A stretch of DNA of 64,000 nt from Rhizobium brockwellii (GTDB taxonomy: Bacteria; Pseudomonadota; Alphaproteobacteria; Rhizobiales; Rhizobiaceae), in contig NZ_CP053439.1 in assembly GCF_000769405.2 (NCBI RefSeq), forward strand, positions 1,364,001-1,428,000. The letters are read 5' to 3'. The notes below the pieces were generated by a model. It searched no databases, had not been told where the DNA came from, and worked only from the letters and a program-made list of their open reading frames with translations. Shown in pieces: positions 1 to 9,224 of this stretch. Within the stretch, counting starts at the first letter, position 1. Every line of letters begins with the position of its first letter. The position numbers and the translations under genes were made by a program.

Positions 1-1310
1 GCTATTTCATGCCCATCCTCAAGGAAAACCCCAAGGAAGCGGAAATCGTCTCCCACCGGCTGATGCTGCGCGCCGGCATGATCCGCCAGCAGTCGCAGGG
101 CATCTATTCCTGGCTGCCGCTCGGCAAGCGCGTGCTCGACAAGGTCAACGCGATTATCCGCGACGAGCAGAACCGCGCCGGCGCCATCGAGCTGTCGATG
201 CCGACGTTGCAATCGGCCGAACTCTGGCAGGAAAGCGGCCGCTACGACGCCTATGGCAAGGAGATGCTGCGCATCAAGGACCGTCAGGATCGGCCGATGC
301 TTTACGGCCCGACCAACGAAGAGATGGTGACGGATATTTTCCGCTCCTCCGTCAAGTCCTACAAGGACCTGCCGCTCAATCTCTATCATATCCAGCTGAA
401 GTTCCGTGACGAGATCCGTCCGCGCTTCGGCACCATGCGCTCGCGCGAATTCATGATGAAGGATGCCTATTCCTTCGATCTGACGCGCGAAGGGGCGGAG
501 CATTCCTATAACAAGATGTTCGCCGCCTATCTCAGAACCTTCGACCGGCTCGGCCTGCGCGCCATCCCGATGCGCGCCGACACCGGCCCGATCGGCGGCA
601 AGCTCAGCCATGAATTCATCATCCTCGCCGATACCGGCGAATCCGAAGTCTTCTGCCACAAGGATTTCGTCGATTTCGATATTCCTGGCGAACACACCGA
701 TTTCGACAGTGTCGAGGGCCTGCAGGCGATCTTCGATAAATGGACCTCGCTCTACGCGGCGACCTCGGAAATGCACGACGAGGCGGCTTTCAACGCCGTT
801 CCGGAAGGCGACCGCCTGTCGGCGCGCGGCATCGAAGTCGGCCACATCTTCTATTTTGGCACGAAATATTCCGAGCCGATGGGCGCGAAAGTGCAGGGAC
901 CTGACGGCAAGGAACACTTCGTTCATATGGGTTCCTACGGTATCGGCCCGACACGCCTTGTTCCCGCCATCATCGAAGCATCGCATGATGATAACGGAAT
1001 CATTTGGCCGGCATCGGTCGCGCCCTTCGATGTCGTCGTGATCAACATGAAGGCGGGCGATCAGGCCTGTGACGATACTTGCGAGCTGATCTATGCCGCG
1101 CTGACCAGGGCCGGCAAGGATGTGCTCTATGACGATACCGACGATCGGGCCGGCACGAAATTCGCGACCGCCGACCTGATCGGTGTGCCCGTCCAGATCA
1201 TCGCCGGCCCGCGCGCGGTCGCGAGCGGCGAAGTGGAAGTGAAAGACCGCAAGACCGGCGCCCGCGAAACGATGACCATCGAAGCGGCGATCAACAGGTT
1301 CGTGGCTTAA
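1..1310 (+). CDS. proS: Prolyl-tRNA synthetase, 5' end outside window
   Basis: Class II aminoacyl-tRNA synthetase that charges tRNA-Pro in the cytoplasm. From the ATG at 9 it reads 433 residues. The frame stays open to the window edge (Tyr-Phe precede that Met), and rhizobial ProS usually starts a few residues earlier, so I treat it as 5'-partial. The proline-binding PTNEE loop lies near residues 101-105, motif 2 ([10 protein letters not shown]) near 132-141 and motif 3 (GSYGIGPTR) near 308-316, followed by the anticodon-binding domain. It is the short alphaproteobacterial form, without the large editing insertion of the E. coli enzyme. It is followed 15 bp later by lolC, so the three genes probably share a transcript. 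Confidence 0.96.
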   Translation, partial: YFMPILKENPKEAEIVSHRLMLRAGMIRQQSQGIYSWLPLGKRVLDKVNAIIRDEQNRAGAIELSMPTLQSAELWQESGRYDAYGKEMLRIKDRQDRPMLYGPTNEEMVTDIFRSSVKSYKDLPLNLYHIQLKFRDEIRPRFGTMRSREFMMKDAYSFDLTREGAEHSYNKMFAAYLRTFDRLGLRAIPMRADTGPIGGKLSHEFIILADTGESEVFCHKDFVDFDIPGEHTDFDSVEGLQAIFDKWTSLYAATSEMHDEAAFNAVPEGDRLSARGIEVGHIFYFGTKYSEPMGAKVQGPDGKEHFVHMGSYGIGPTRLVPAIIEASHDDNGIIWPASVAPFDVVVINMKAGDQACDDTCELIYAALTRAGKDVLYDDTDDRAGTKFATADLIGVPVQIIAGPRAVASGEVEVKDRKTGARETMTIEAAINRFVA

Positions 1311-1325
1311 GGAGACGGAGGCAAA

Positions 1326-2630
1326 ATGGCGGAGGCAGCAGTGGACCGGAGTTCAAAATCCGGCTTGGGTCCGGCTAGCAAGCCATTTTCCACCTTCGAG
1401 CGCCTCGTGGCGTGGCGCTATCTGCGGGCCCGCCGCAAGGAGGCTTTCATATCGGTCATCGCCGGGTTCTCCTTCGTCGGCATCATGCTCGGCGTTGCGA
1501 CGCTGATCATCGTCATGGCCGTCATGAACGGCTTCCGTACAGAGCTCGTCTCGCGCATCCTCGGCATCAACGGCCATATGATCGTCCAGCCGGTCGACGG
1601 CCCCTTCACCGATTATCCTATCCTCAGCAGCAAACTCGCCGCCGTACCGGGCGTCAAGATGGCGCTACCCCTGGTGGAAGGTCAGGTGCTCGCCTCGGCC
1701 CAGGCCGGCGGCAGCACCGGCGCTCTGGTGCGCGGCGCCCGCGCCGAGGACCTGACCAAGCTCAAAACGATCTCCGACAACATCAAATCCGGCGACATGG
1801 TGGGTTATGCCTCCGGCCAGGGCGTGCTGATCGGAACCCGCATGGCCGATCAGCTCGGTCTGCGCGTCGGCGACCTCATTACGTTGACGTCGCCAGATGG
1901 TGACATTACGCCGATGGGGGTCAGCCCGCGCATCAAGTCCTACAAGATTTCCGGCCTCTTCGAGATCGGCATGTCGGAATATGATTCCTCGATCATCTTC
2001 ATGCCGCTCGAGGAAGCGCAGCTCTATTTCAATGCCGAGGGACTGGTGCAGTCGATCGAGCTCTTCGTCGATGACCCCGACGATATCGACAATCTCAGGC
2101 CCAAGGTGGAAGAGGCGGCCGGCCGCCAGATCGCCATCACCGACTGGCGCCAGCGCAACCAGACCTTCTTCTCGGCGCTGCAGGTCGAGCGCAACGTCAT
2201 GTTCATGATCCTGACGCTGATCGTGCTCGTCGCGGCGCTGAACATCATCTCCGGCCTCATCATGCTGGTGAAGGACAAGGGCAGCGATATCGCCATCCTG
2301 CGCACCATGGGTGCCAGCGCCGGCGCAATCATGCGCATCTTCTTCATGACCGGCGCGGCGATCGGCATCGTCGGCACCATTGCCGGTGTGCTGCTCGGCG
2401 TTCTCGTCTGCGTCAACATCGAATCCGTCCGCCAGTTCTTCTCCTGGATTTCAGGCACCGTGCTCTTCAATCCGCAGGTCTATTTCCTCAGCCAGCTGCC
2501 GGCCGAGATGGATCTCAGCGAAACGATCTCGATCGTCGCCATGGCGCTGACGCTCTCCTTCATCGCGACCATCTTCCCGGCCTGGCGTGCCTCCAGGCTC
2601 GATCCGGTGCAGGCCCTGCGCTACGAATAA
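1326..2630 (+). CDS. lolC: Lipoprotein-releasing ABC transporter permease LolC/LolE
   Basis: Inner-membrane permease of the Lol system, which extracts outer-membrane lipoproteins from the inner membrane and hands them to LolA. The 434-residue protein has the FtsX/MacB layout: an N-terminal membrane segment near residues 40-70, a large periplasmic domain, then three membrane segments in the last 150 residues (starting near [13 protein letters not shown]). The start follows a good AAGGAGACGGAGG ribosome site. lolD begins 14 bp downstream. Only one permease gene sits here, as expected for alphaproteobacteria with a single LolC/E-type (LolF-like) subunit, so the name is a family name. Confidence 0.93.
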   Translation: MAEAAVDRSSKSGLGPASKPFSTFERLVAWRYLRARRKEAFISVIAGFSFVGIMLGVATLIIVMAVMNGFRTELVSRILGINGHMIVQPVDGPFTDYPILSSKLAAVPGVKMALPLVEGQVLASAQAGGSTGALVRGARAEDLTKLKTISDNIKSGDMVGYASGQGVLIGTRMADQLGLRVGDLITLTSPDGDITPMGVSPRIKSYKISGLFEIGMSEYDSSIIFMPLEEAQLYFNAEGLVQSIELFVDDPDDIDNLRPKVEEAAGRQIAITDWRQRNQTFFSALQVERNVMFMILTLIVLVAALNIISGLIMLVKDKGSDIAILRTMGASAGAIMRIFFMTGAAIGIVGTIAGVLLGVLVCVNIESVRQFFSWISGTVLFNPQVYFLSQLPAEMDLSETISIVAMALTLSFIATIFPAWRASRLDPVQALRYE

Positions 2631-2644
2631 GGAATGCCGCCTTC

Positions 2645-3328
2645 ATGAAACGCAACGTCGTTCTCAAGCTTACCGGCGTCGAGCGCCATTACGGGCAGGG
2701 CGATACGCTGCTCTCGATCCTCAAGGGCGCAGATTTTTCGATATCGAAGGGGGAGACTGTCGCTCTCGTCGCCCCTTCCGGCACCGGCAAGTCGACACTG
2801 CTGCATATCGCCGGCCTGCTGGAGCATCCGGACGGCGGTGAAGTCAACATCAACGGCCATGCCTGCGACGGCCTGAGCGATGACAAACGCACCGCCATCC
2901 GCCGTGGCGAAATCGGCTTCGTCTACCAGTTCCATCACCTGCTGCCGGAATTTTCGGCACTCGAAAATATCATGATGCCGCAGCTGATCGCCGGGCTGTC
3001 CTGGAAGGAAGCCGGAGAGCGGGCCGGCCAGCTTCTCGATTATATGCGCATCGGCCATCGTGGCTCGCATCGCCCCGGCGAGCTTTCCGGCGGCGAGCAG
3101 CAGCGCGTTGCGATTGCCCGCGCCGTCGCCAATGCGCCGACCCTGCTTCTTGCCGACGAGCCGACCGGCAATCTCGACCCGGAAACGGCGAGCTACGTCT
3201 TCGAGGCGCTGGAAGCGCTGGTGCGCCAGTCCGGCCTTGCTGCCCTCATCGCCACCCATAACCACGAGCTCGCCCGCCGCATGGATCGGCGTGTGACGAT
3301 CTCCGACGGCAAGATCGTCGATTTCTGA
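2645..3328 (+). CDS. lolD: Lipoprotein-releasing ABC transporter ATPase LolD
   Basis: ATPase that powers the Lol permease at the cytoplasmic face. In 227 residues it shows Walker A (APSGTGKST, residues 43-51; the first residue is Ala where Gly is usual), the ABC signature LSGGEQQR near 147-154, and Walker B LLLADEP near 167-173 followed by the D-loop. The length is normal for LolD. It is the last gene of the proS-lolC-lolD run; a dispersed repeat follows immediately. Confidence 0.95.
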   Translation: MKRNVVLKLTGVERHYGQGDTLLSILKGADFSISKGETVALVAPSGTGKSTLLHIAGLLEHPDGGEVNINGHACDGLSDDKRTAIRRGEIGFVYQFHHLLPEFSALENIMMPQLIAGLSWKEAGERAGQLLDYMRIGHRGSHRPGELSGGEQQRVAIARAVANAPTLLLADEPTGNLDPETASYVFEALEALVRQSGLAALIATHNHELARRMDRRVTISDGKIVDF

Positions 3329-3430
3329 TGCATATCGCCCAAAAGTGTGCAGCGGTTTCGGGATAACGACACGCATAAATCAAAGACCTAAAGCGCGTCG
3401 CATGAATCCAGATTGACGCGATGCGCTTTA
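3328..3430. repeat. Dispersed intergenic repeat, copy A
   Basis: About 100 bp of non-coding DNA that aligns with 16950-17053 and, in part, 33402-33476. Shared blocks in order are CATATCGC, GTGC-GCGGTTTCG, TAACGACA-GC, TAAA, CAA-GACCTA and a closing GCGCTTTA. The end is roughly complementary to the internal TAAAGCGC, giving a palindromic character. It resembles the Rhizobium intergenic mosaic elements (RIME) described in the literature, but the family is my inference. Confidence 0.65.
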
Positions 3431-3439
3431 AGGCTGCGA

Positions 3440-3904
3440 TCAGGGAACGATCAGTCCGCCGCGATAGTCGAGCATATAGGCTTTCTGGTTATCGACCATG
3501 ATGCATTCGCTGCCGCTGAACCGCTCGCAGGCGCCTTCGCTGCGGTCGATATAGCGGCCGGACGGATGGTCGAATTCCATTCCGCCAAGAAACCGGCCGT
3601 CTCGATACATTGCCGAAAGTGCAGCCTTGATCACCGCTCCGGCTGCTGTGCCGTCGATGAGCTCAGGCCTAATGACGCAGCCGAAATAATTCATCGCCCA
3701 GACGGGCTCGTCGGCAAGCCACACCACTTCCTGTCCGGCGAAATCGGTCCCGCCGAAATAGCTGTCGAGATAGCGCCAATCGCCGCGTTCGTAACCGATA
3801 TCGTGGGAACTCGGCCGGCAGGGCGCGCGCGCCGCGCCGCCGCCCACATAGGTCGTAGCCTTCGCCTCCACGATGAATTCGTTCAGCATCGCAATATCGA
3901 GCAT
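3440..3904 (-). CDS. DUF5680-family protein
   Basis: Predicted cytoplasmic protein of 154 residues with no signal peptide or membrane segment. The pattern YVGGGA near residue 15, then DIGYERGDWRYLDSYFGG and QEVVWLADEPVWAMNYFG, matches the DUF5680 family as I remember it; the biochemical role is unknown. I chose the ATG at 3904 because GAGGAGAATGAC precedes it; the frame is open further upstream but without a ribosome site. Monocistronic, convergent with lolD. Confidence 0.8.
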   Translation of the reverse strand: MLDIAMLNEFIVEAKATTYVGGGAARAPCRPSSHDIGYERGDWRYLDSYFGGTDFAGQEVVWLADEPVWAMNYFGCVIRPELIDGTAAGAVIKAALSAMYRDGRFLGGMEFDHPSGRYIDRSEGACERFSGSECIMVDNQKAYMLDYRGGLIVP

Positions 3905-4113
3905 GTCATTCTCCTCTCGGCCCGATGTTGGCAAACATACCCTGGCATGTAAAGAACATAAAGTGAACGAAGGCCGGCAGTAATTAGAGTCGCCCTGCGG
4001 CGGATCGAGAAAGGGCAAGGCTGCTGCCGATCACATCGAACGACGGCCCTTTAGCCGATTCCTCGCCTAGTTCCTGTGATTTTCAAACGCAAGAAAGGAG
4101 GAAAAGATTCCTG

Positions 4114-4142
4114 TTGACAATGGAACATACATGGAACAAATT
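4114..4142 (+). promoter_or_regulatory. SOS promoter with LexA box
   Basis: A TTGACA -35 at 4114-4119 is followed by GAAC (4123-4126), seven bases, and GAAC (4134-4137). GAAC-N7-GAAC is the reverse complement of the GTTC-N7-GTTC LexA box of alphaproteobacteria. The box fills the -35/-10 spacer, where a bound repressor would block polymerase. The -10 (near 4137-4142) is weak. It drives the 28-residue gene at 4171 and possibly dnaE. Confidence 0.8.
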
Positions 4143-4170
4143 GAAAACATAACGAGTAAAGGAGAGCCCG

Positions 4171-4257
4171 ATGACTGACATGATCCGTGATATCGCAGCA
4201 TTCACCTCCATCGCAATGTTCGTTGCCAGCTTCTCGCTCATCGTCATGGCGCTCTAA
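4171..4257 (+). CDS. SOS-controlled 28-residue membrane microprotein (SidA-like candidate)
   Basis: Small gene read from the DNA: ATG at 4171, TAA at 4255-4257, 28 residues. It begins MTDMIRDIAAF and continues as one hydrophobic helix (about residues 9-28, ending SLIVMAL), so it should be a single-pass inner-membrane peptide. AAAGGAGAG ends seven bases before the ATG. A LexA box lies 34 bp upstream of the start. Caulobacter SidA is a 29-residue SOS-induced membrane peptide that blocks division through FtsW; size, topology and control match, but I cannot align the two from memory. Function is inferred from this parallel. Confidence 0.75.
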   Translation: MTDMIRDIAAFTSIAMFVASFSLIVMAL

Positions 4258-4267
4258 AGTTTTCAGG

Positions 4268-4292
4268 GGACCGCATGGAAATCATGCGGTCC
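4268..4292 (+). other. Perfect 10-bp hairpin between microprotein and dnaE
   Basis: GGACCGCATG (4268-4277), loop GAAAT, CATGCGGTCC (4283-4292). There is no T-tract after it, so it is not a classical terminator. It could protect the short SOS mRNA or reduce read-through into dnaE. Confidence 0.6.
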
Positions 4293-4374
4293 GGACGCGG
4301 GACTTCTTCTGGACATCATCGCCCTCTATGCCGACAATGCGTCCGATTCATTCGGATGATTGGGAAGGCATGTC

Positions 4375-7300
4375 ATGGCGGATACGGCAAAGGGTTCAAC
4401 GGGTGAGGCGATCGGCGGTACGCCGGGTTTCATCCACCTGAGGGTCCATTCCGCCTATTCGCTTCTCGAGGGCGCGCTGCCGCTGAAGAAGATCCTCTAC
4501 AAGGCGACCGGCGACAGCCAGCCGGCGATTGCGATTACCGACACCAACAACCTGTTCGTCGCCCTCGAATTCTCCCAGAAGGCGATGGAGGAAGGCCTGC
4601 AGCCGATCATCGGCTGTCAGGTCTCGATCGATATGGGAGACGGGTTGGAAACGGAAAAGCGCGGCGGCCAGCAGGCCCTGGTCAAGCTGCCGGCGATCGT
4701 TCTTCTTGCCGCGACGGATGCCGGTTACGAACGGCTGGTCGATCTTGTCAGCCGGGCCTATCTCGGCGGCGAGAGCAACCAGGCTGTTCATATCAGTGCC
4801 TCCTGGCTGGAGGAGGCAGGCACGGAAGGGCTGATCGCATTGACCGGCGCGCTGACCGGGCCGGTCGACGTGGCCATCAAGGAAGGCCATCCCGCTCAGG
4901 CGGAAGCCCGGCTGCTCACGCTGAAGCGCCTCTTCGGCGACAGGCTCTATGTCGAACTGCAGCGGCACGGCACCTATGACAAGCGGCACGAGCAGAAGAT
5001 TATCGGGCTCGCCTATGCCCACGACCTGCCGCTGGTTGCGACCAACGAGGCCTTCTTTCCGACCCGCGACGATTACGACGCCCATGATGCGCTCATGGCG
5101 GTCGCGCACAACGCCATCGTCTCCGACGACAGCCGCTTTCGCCTGACGCCGGATCACTATCTGAAGAGCCGGGCCGAGATGGTCAAGCTCTTCGCCGACC
5201 TGCCGGAAGCGCTGGAAAATACGATCGAGATCGCCACGCGCTGCTCCTTCGTGCTGAAGACCAGAAAGCCGATCCTGCCACGCTTCACCGGTGCGACCGA
5301 CGATGCCGAGGAGGCCGAACGCGCCGAGGCGAGCGAGCTGCGCCGCCAGGCGGTCGAAGGGCTGGACATGCGACTTTCAACGCTCGGCATGTCGGCGGGT
5401 TACGAGGAAAAGGATTATCGCGAACGGCTGGATTTCGAACTCAGCGTCATCGAGCGCATGCGTTTCCCCGGTTACTTTCTGATCGTTGCCGACTTCATCA
5501 AATGGGCCAAGCAGCATGACATTCCGGTCGGTCCCGGCCGTGGTTCGGGCGCCGGTTCGCTGGTCGCCTATGCCTTGACGATCACCGACGTCGATCCCTT
5601 GCGTTTTTCGCTGCTCTTCGAGCGCTTCCTCAATCCGGAACGCGTCTCGATGCCGGACTTCGACATCGATTTCTGCCAGGACCGCCGCGAAGAGGTGATC
5701 CGCTACGTCCAGGCCAAGTATGGCCGCGAGCAGGTGGCGCAGATCATCACTTTCGGTTCGCTGCAGGCGCGCGCCGCCCTTCGTGACGTCGGCCGTGTGC
5801 TGGAAATGCCCTACGGCCAGGTCGACAAGATCTGCAAACTCGTGCCGAACAACCCGGCCAATCCGACGCCGCTGTCCAAAGCGATCGAGGAGGAGCCGAA
5901 GCTGCAGGAGGAGGCGGCGAAGGAACCCGTTGTCGCGCGCCTGCTCGATATCGCCCAGAAGATCGAGGGGCTTTACCGCCACGCCTCGACTCACGCCGCC
6001 GGTATCGTCATCGGCGACCGGCCGCTTTCCAAGCTGGTGCCGATGTATCGCGATCCGCGCTCCGATATGCCGGTCACCCAGTTCAACATGAAATGGGTCG
6101 AGCAGGCGGGCTTGGTCAAATTCGACTTCCTCGGCCTGAAGACGCTGACGGTGCTGAAGGTCGCGGTCGATTTCGTCGCCAAGCTCGGCGTCAAGGTCGA
6201 TCTCGCGGCCATTCCTCTCGATGACAAGAAGACCTACGAGATGCTGTCGCGCGGTGAGACGGTCGGCGTGTTCCAGGTGGAAAGTGCCGGCATGCGCAAG
6301 GCGCTGATCGGCATGAAGCCGGACTGCATCGAGGACATCATCGCGCTGGTGGCGCTCTACCGTCCCGGCCCGATGGAGAATATCCCGACCTACAATGCCC
6401 GCAAGCACGGCGACGAAGAGCTGGAATCGATCCATCCGATGATCGACCACCTGCTCAAGGAAACCCAGGGCGTCATCGTCTATCAGGAACAGGTGATGCA
6501 GATCGCCCAGGTGCTGTCTGGCTATTCGCTGGGGGAAGCCGACCTTCTGCGTCGCGCCATGGGTAAGAAGATCAAGGCTGAGATGGACCAGCAGCGCGAA
6601 CGCTTCGTCGTTGGCGCCGTCAAGAATGGCGTATCGAAGCCGCAGGCCGACAATATCTTCGAACTGCTGGCGAAGTTCGCCAATTACGGCTTCAACAAGT
6701 CGCATGCCGCCGCCTATGCCATCGTCTCTTACCAGACGGCCTACATGAAGGCGCATTATCCGGTCGAATTCCTCGCTGCATCGATGACGCTCGACATGTC
6801 CAACACCGAAAAGGTCAATGATTTCCGCCAGGATGCCAAGCGCCTCGGCATCGAAGTGATCGCACCCTCGGTGCAGAGCTCCTTCCGCCATTTCGAGACC
6901 GGCGACAACCGCATCTATTACGCGCTCGCCGCCCTCAAGGGCGTCGGGGAATCCGCCGTCGACCATATCGTCGAGGTGCGTGGCAACAAGCCCTTTGCCA
7001 GCATCGAGGATTTCTGCCTGCGCATCGATCCGCGTCAGGTCAATCGTCGCGTGCTCGAAAGCCTGATCTATGCCGGCGCCTTCGATTGTTTCGACATGGA
7101 CCGCGCCCAGCTGGCAGCCGGCCTCGACCGTGTTCTCGGTTATGCCCAGCGCGCCCAGGAGAACAAGCTGAGCGGCCAGTCGGACATTTTCGGCAGCACG
7201 CTGACGTCGGGGCCTGAGAAGATCTCCCTGCCGCCGTTCTCGCCCTGGCTCCCCTCCGAGCGGCTGCTCAAGGAATTCCAGGTGCTGGGCTTCTATCTCA

Positions 7301-7872
7301 CAGCCCACCCGCTCGATTCCTACAACAACATCCTGCAGAAGATGCGGGTGCAGACCTTTGCCGAGTTTTCCGCCGCCATCAAACAGGGCGCGGCCAATGC
7401 GCGACTTGCCGGTACCGTCATCTCGAAGCAGGAGCGCAAGACCCGCACCGGCAACAAGATGGGCATCATCGTCTTCTCCGATTCTTCGGGCCAGTTCGAA
7501 GCTGTGCTGTTTTCGGAAATGCTGAACCAGTATCGCGACGTGCTCGAGTCGGGAAAATCCTTCGTGCTGACCGCGACGGGCGAGGAGCGGCCGGAGGGCA
7601 TCGGCCTGCGCATCCAGACGATCCAGTCGCTGGAGGAAAAGTCGCTGCAGATGCAGAAGGCACTACGCGTCTATGTCCGTGACTCCGGACCGCTGCGGAT
7701 GGTTGCCGGCCATCTGAACGCCAAGGGCGACGGCCTGGTTTCCTTCATCGTCATCAAGGAGGATGGCAAACGCGAGGTGGAAGTGGCGCTGTCGGAGAAA
7801 TACCGCATCACGCCGGAGATTGCCGCCGCCCTTCGCGCCGCTCCTGGCGTCGTCGACGTCGAGCTCGTCTGA
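4375..7872 (+). CDS. dnaE: DNA polymerase III subunit alpha
   Basis: Replicative polymerase catalytic subunit, 1165 residues, the usual DnaE1 length. It opens with the PHP domain (FIHLRVHSAYSLLEGA near residue 20). The palm carries the catalytic PDFDIDF near residues 426-432, the helix-hairpin-helix and OB-fold regions follow, and the C-terminus is complete. I chose the ATG at 4375, seven bases after GGAAGG; an upstream TTG in frame at 4360 is less likely. It lies 117 bp downstream of the LexA-controlled microprotein, so part of its transcription could be SOS-linked. This is not the error-prone DnaE2, which is normally next to imuA/imuB. Confidence 0.97.
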   Translation: MADTAKGSTGEAIGGTPGFIHLRVHSAYSLLEGALPLKKILYKATGDSQPAIAITDTNNLFVALEFSQKAMEEGLQPIIGCQVSIDMGDGLETEKRGGQQALVKLPAIVLLAATDAGYERLVDLVSRAYLGGESNQAVHISASWLEEAGTEGLIALTGALTGPVDVAIKEGHPAQAEARLLTLKRLFGDRLYVELQRHGTYDKRHEQKIIGLAYAHDLPLVATNEAFFPTRDDYDAHDALMAVAHNAIVSDDSRFRLTPDHYLKSRAEMVKLFADLPEALENTIEIATRCSFVLKTRKPILPRFTGATDDAEEAERAEASELRRQAVEGLDMRLSTLGMSAGYEEKDYRERLDFELSVIERMRFPGYFLIVADFIKWAKQHDIPVGPGRGSGAGSLVAYALTITDVDPLRFSLLFERFLNPERVSMPDFDIDFCQDRREEVIRYVQAKYGREQVAQIITFGSLQARAALRDVGRVLEMPYGQVDKICKLVPNNPANPTPLSKAIEEEPKLQEEAAKEPVVARLLDIAQKIEGLYRHASTHAAGIVIGDRPLSKLVPMYRDPRSDMPVTQFNMKWVEQAGLVKFDFLGLKTLTVLKVAVDFVAKLGVKVDLAAIPLDDKKTYEMLSRGETVGVFQVESAGMRKALIGMKPDCIEDIIALVALYRPGPMENIPTYNARKHGDEELESIHPMIDHLLKETQGVIVYQEQVMQIAQVLSGYSLGEADLLRRAMGKKIKAEMDQQRERFVVGAVKNGVSKPQADNIFELLAKFANYGFNKSHAAAYAIVSYQTAYMKAHYPVEFLAASMTLDMSNTEKVNDFRQDAKRLGIEVIAPSVQSSFRHFETGDNRIYYALAALKGVGESAVDHIVEVRGNKPFASIEDFCLRIDPRQVNRRVLESLIYAGAFDCFDMDRAQLAAGLDRVLGYAQRAQENKLSGQSDIFGSTLTSGPEKISLPPFSPWLPSERLLKEFQVLGFYLTAHPLDSYNNILQKMRVQTFAEFSAAIKQGAANARLAGTVISKQERKTRTGNKMGIIVFSDSSGQFEAVLFSEMLNQYRDVLESGKSFVLTATGEERPEGIGLRIQTIQSLEEKSLQMQKALRVYVRDSGPLRMVAGHLNAKGDGLVSFIVIKEDGKREVEVALSEKYRITPEIAAALRAAPGVVDVELV

Positions 7873-9132
7873 TTACCCGCGGGTGATTGTGATGAAATCC
7901 GTGCCTTCGCCGGTCTCCCGGCCGAGGCCGGTATCGGAGATCGTCAGCGTCGAGCCGGGCGCGATGAGGGCGTCGATCTTGCGGCGGGTCTCATCGGGGA
8001 TGGTAATCCGGCTGAGCGAACGGGCGATCGGCTTGCCTGTAATGATTGAGCTTTCCTGATTGCTGATGCCGAGCCGCTTCATCGTCTCGCGGGAGAGATT
8101 GTTCTCGAGCGTGATGCCGAGCCAGTCCGCCGTGCCGGCTTTTTCATCGATCGCATGCAGCGTGAAGAAATGTGTGCCGAGCGCCAGTCCCGGATCGGCG
8201 ATCGTCACCGGCGCTTCGAAGATCGGCTTGAAGGACTGCCGCACCATGATAACGCCGTTGGGCGGCTCTCCCTTGCCAGCCGCGGCATAGGCTTCTCTGA
8301 GGAGCGTGTCGGAAACCAGGCTCCTGTCGGCGGCAAATTCCGCCGGCCGCAGCGTCTTGAAAGCCTTGATCGCCTGCACCGTCGACGGACCGAGCAAGCC
8401 GTCCGGACTGCCGGCGGAAAAGCCGAGCTGGTTGAGCAGGGTTTGGATGTCGATCACCGTCTCGCGCAGCGTCCGGCGCGTGACGAGCATGCTGATCGGC
8501 TCGGACGGCGGCTCTGGTTCTGTCGCTGCAATCGGCTGCACTGCCGGCATCGGCATCGCAGCGGTATCGTTCATCGCCACCTGGACCGGCTTCTCGGGGC
8601 TGTCGAGCATCGAGGGCCGCAGTTCGACATCCGAAAGCAGCGGCATTGCCGTCGGCGTATCTGGACGGAAAAGGGTCGGATGGTCGATTGGCCGCGGCAC
8701 CAGCTCACCGTCGCTGATGATGACGGGGACACTGAGGTCGGTCATGCCATAGAGCATTTTTGCGAAGGAGCCGGGCATGCGCACGCAGCCATGCGAGGCT
8801 GGATAACGCGGCACGGAATTGGATTCATGCAGCGCGATGCCGGACCAGGTCAGCCTTTGCATGAACGGCATCGGGGCTGCCGAGTAGAGATTGGATTCGT
8901 GGTATTTCTGCTTTTCCAGCACCGAGAAGATGCCACTCGGCGTCGTGTGGCCGTCCTTGCCGGTCGAGACCTTCGAGGTCGCGACGACCTCGGTGCCATC
9001 ATAGACCGCAAGCGACTGCTTGTCCTTCGAGACGAAGATCTGCAGCGTGCGCGCAGCATCCGCGGCAAGAGCGGGGTGCACGAGTGCGGTGGCCGACAGC
9101 AAGCCGAGGCCGAAGACGAGACGCGAGAACAT
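7873..9132 (-). CDS. Exported L,D-transpeptidase with peptidoglycan-binding domain
   Basis: Periplasmic YkuD-family enzyme that makes 3-3 peptidoglycan crosslinks or links proteins to the wall. From the ATG at 9132 it is 419 residues with a signal peptide ending in ALAA near residue 24. The catalytic motif SHGCVR (Cys near 116) is intact, with the supporting His of ALHES near 102. A region near residues 220-280 (IQTLLNQLGFSAGSPDGLLG) is a peptidoglycan-binding-type domain. A GTG start 33 bases upstream is in frame but would bury the signal peptide. It converges on dnaE, its stop codon starting one base after the dnaE stop. Confidence 0.9.
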   Translation of the reverse strand: MFSRLVFGLGLLSATALVHPALAADAARTLQIFVSKDKQSLAVYDGTEVVATSKVSTGKDGHTTPSGIFSVLEKQKYHESNLYSAAPMPFMQRLTWSGIALHESNSVPRYPASHGCVRMPGSFAKMLYGMTDLSVPVIISDGELVPRPIDHPTLFRPDTPTAMPLLSDVELRPSMLDSPEKPVQVAMNDTAAMPMPAVQPIAATEPEPPSEPISMLVTRRTLRETVIDIQTLLNQLGFSAGSPDGLLGPSTVQAIKAFKTLRPAEFAADRSLVSDTLLREAYAAAGKGEPPNGVIMVRQSFKPIFEAPVTIADPGLALGTHFFTLHAIDEKAGTADWLGITLENNLSRETMKRLGISNQESSIITGKPIARSLSRITIPDETRRKIDALIAPGSTLTISDTGLGRETGEGTDFITITRG

Positions 9133-9224
9133 GAGACCCAACCATACGCAATACTTGCCCGGCACATTATGGGACGAAGTTTAAGGAAGATTTTATGGGC
9201 CGCCTGGCTGGCAGGCCTCACGCG

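Noticed and set aside
5377..7308. 643-codon frame antisense to dnaE
   Set aside because: Shadow frame; composition typical of antisense of a GC-rich gene, no ribosome site.
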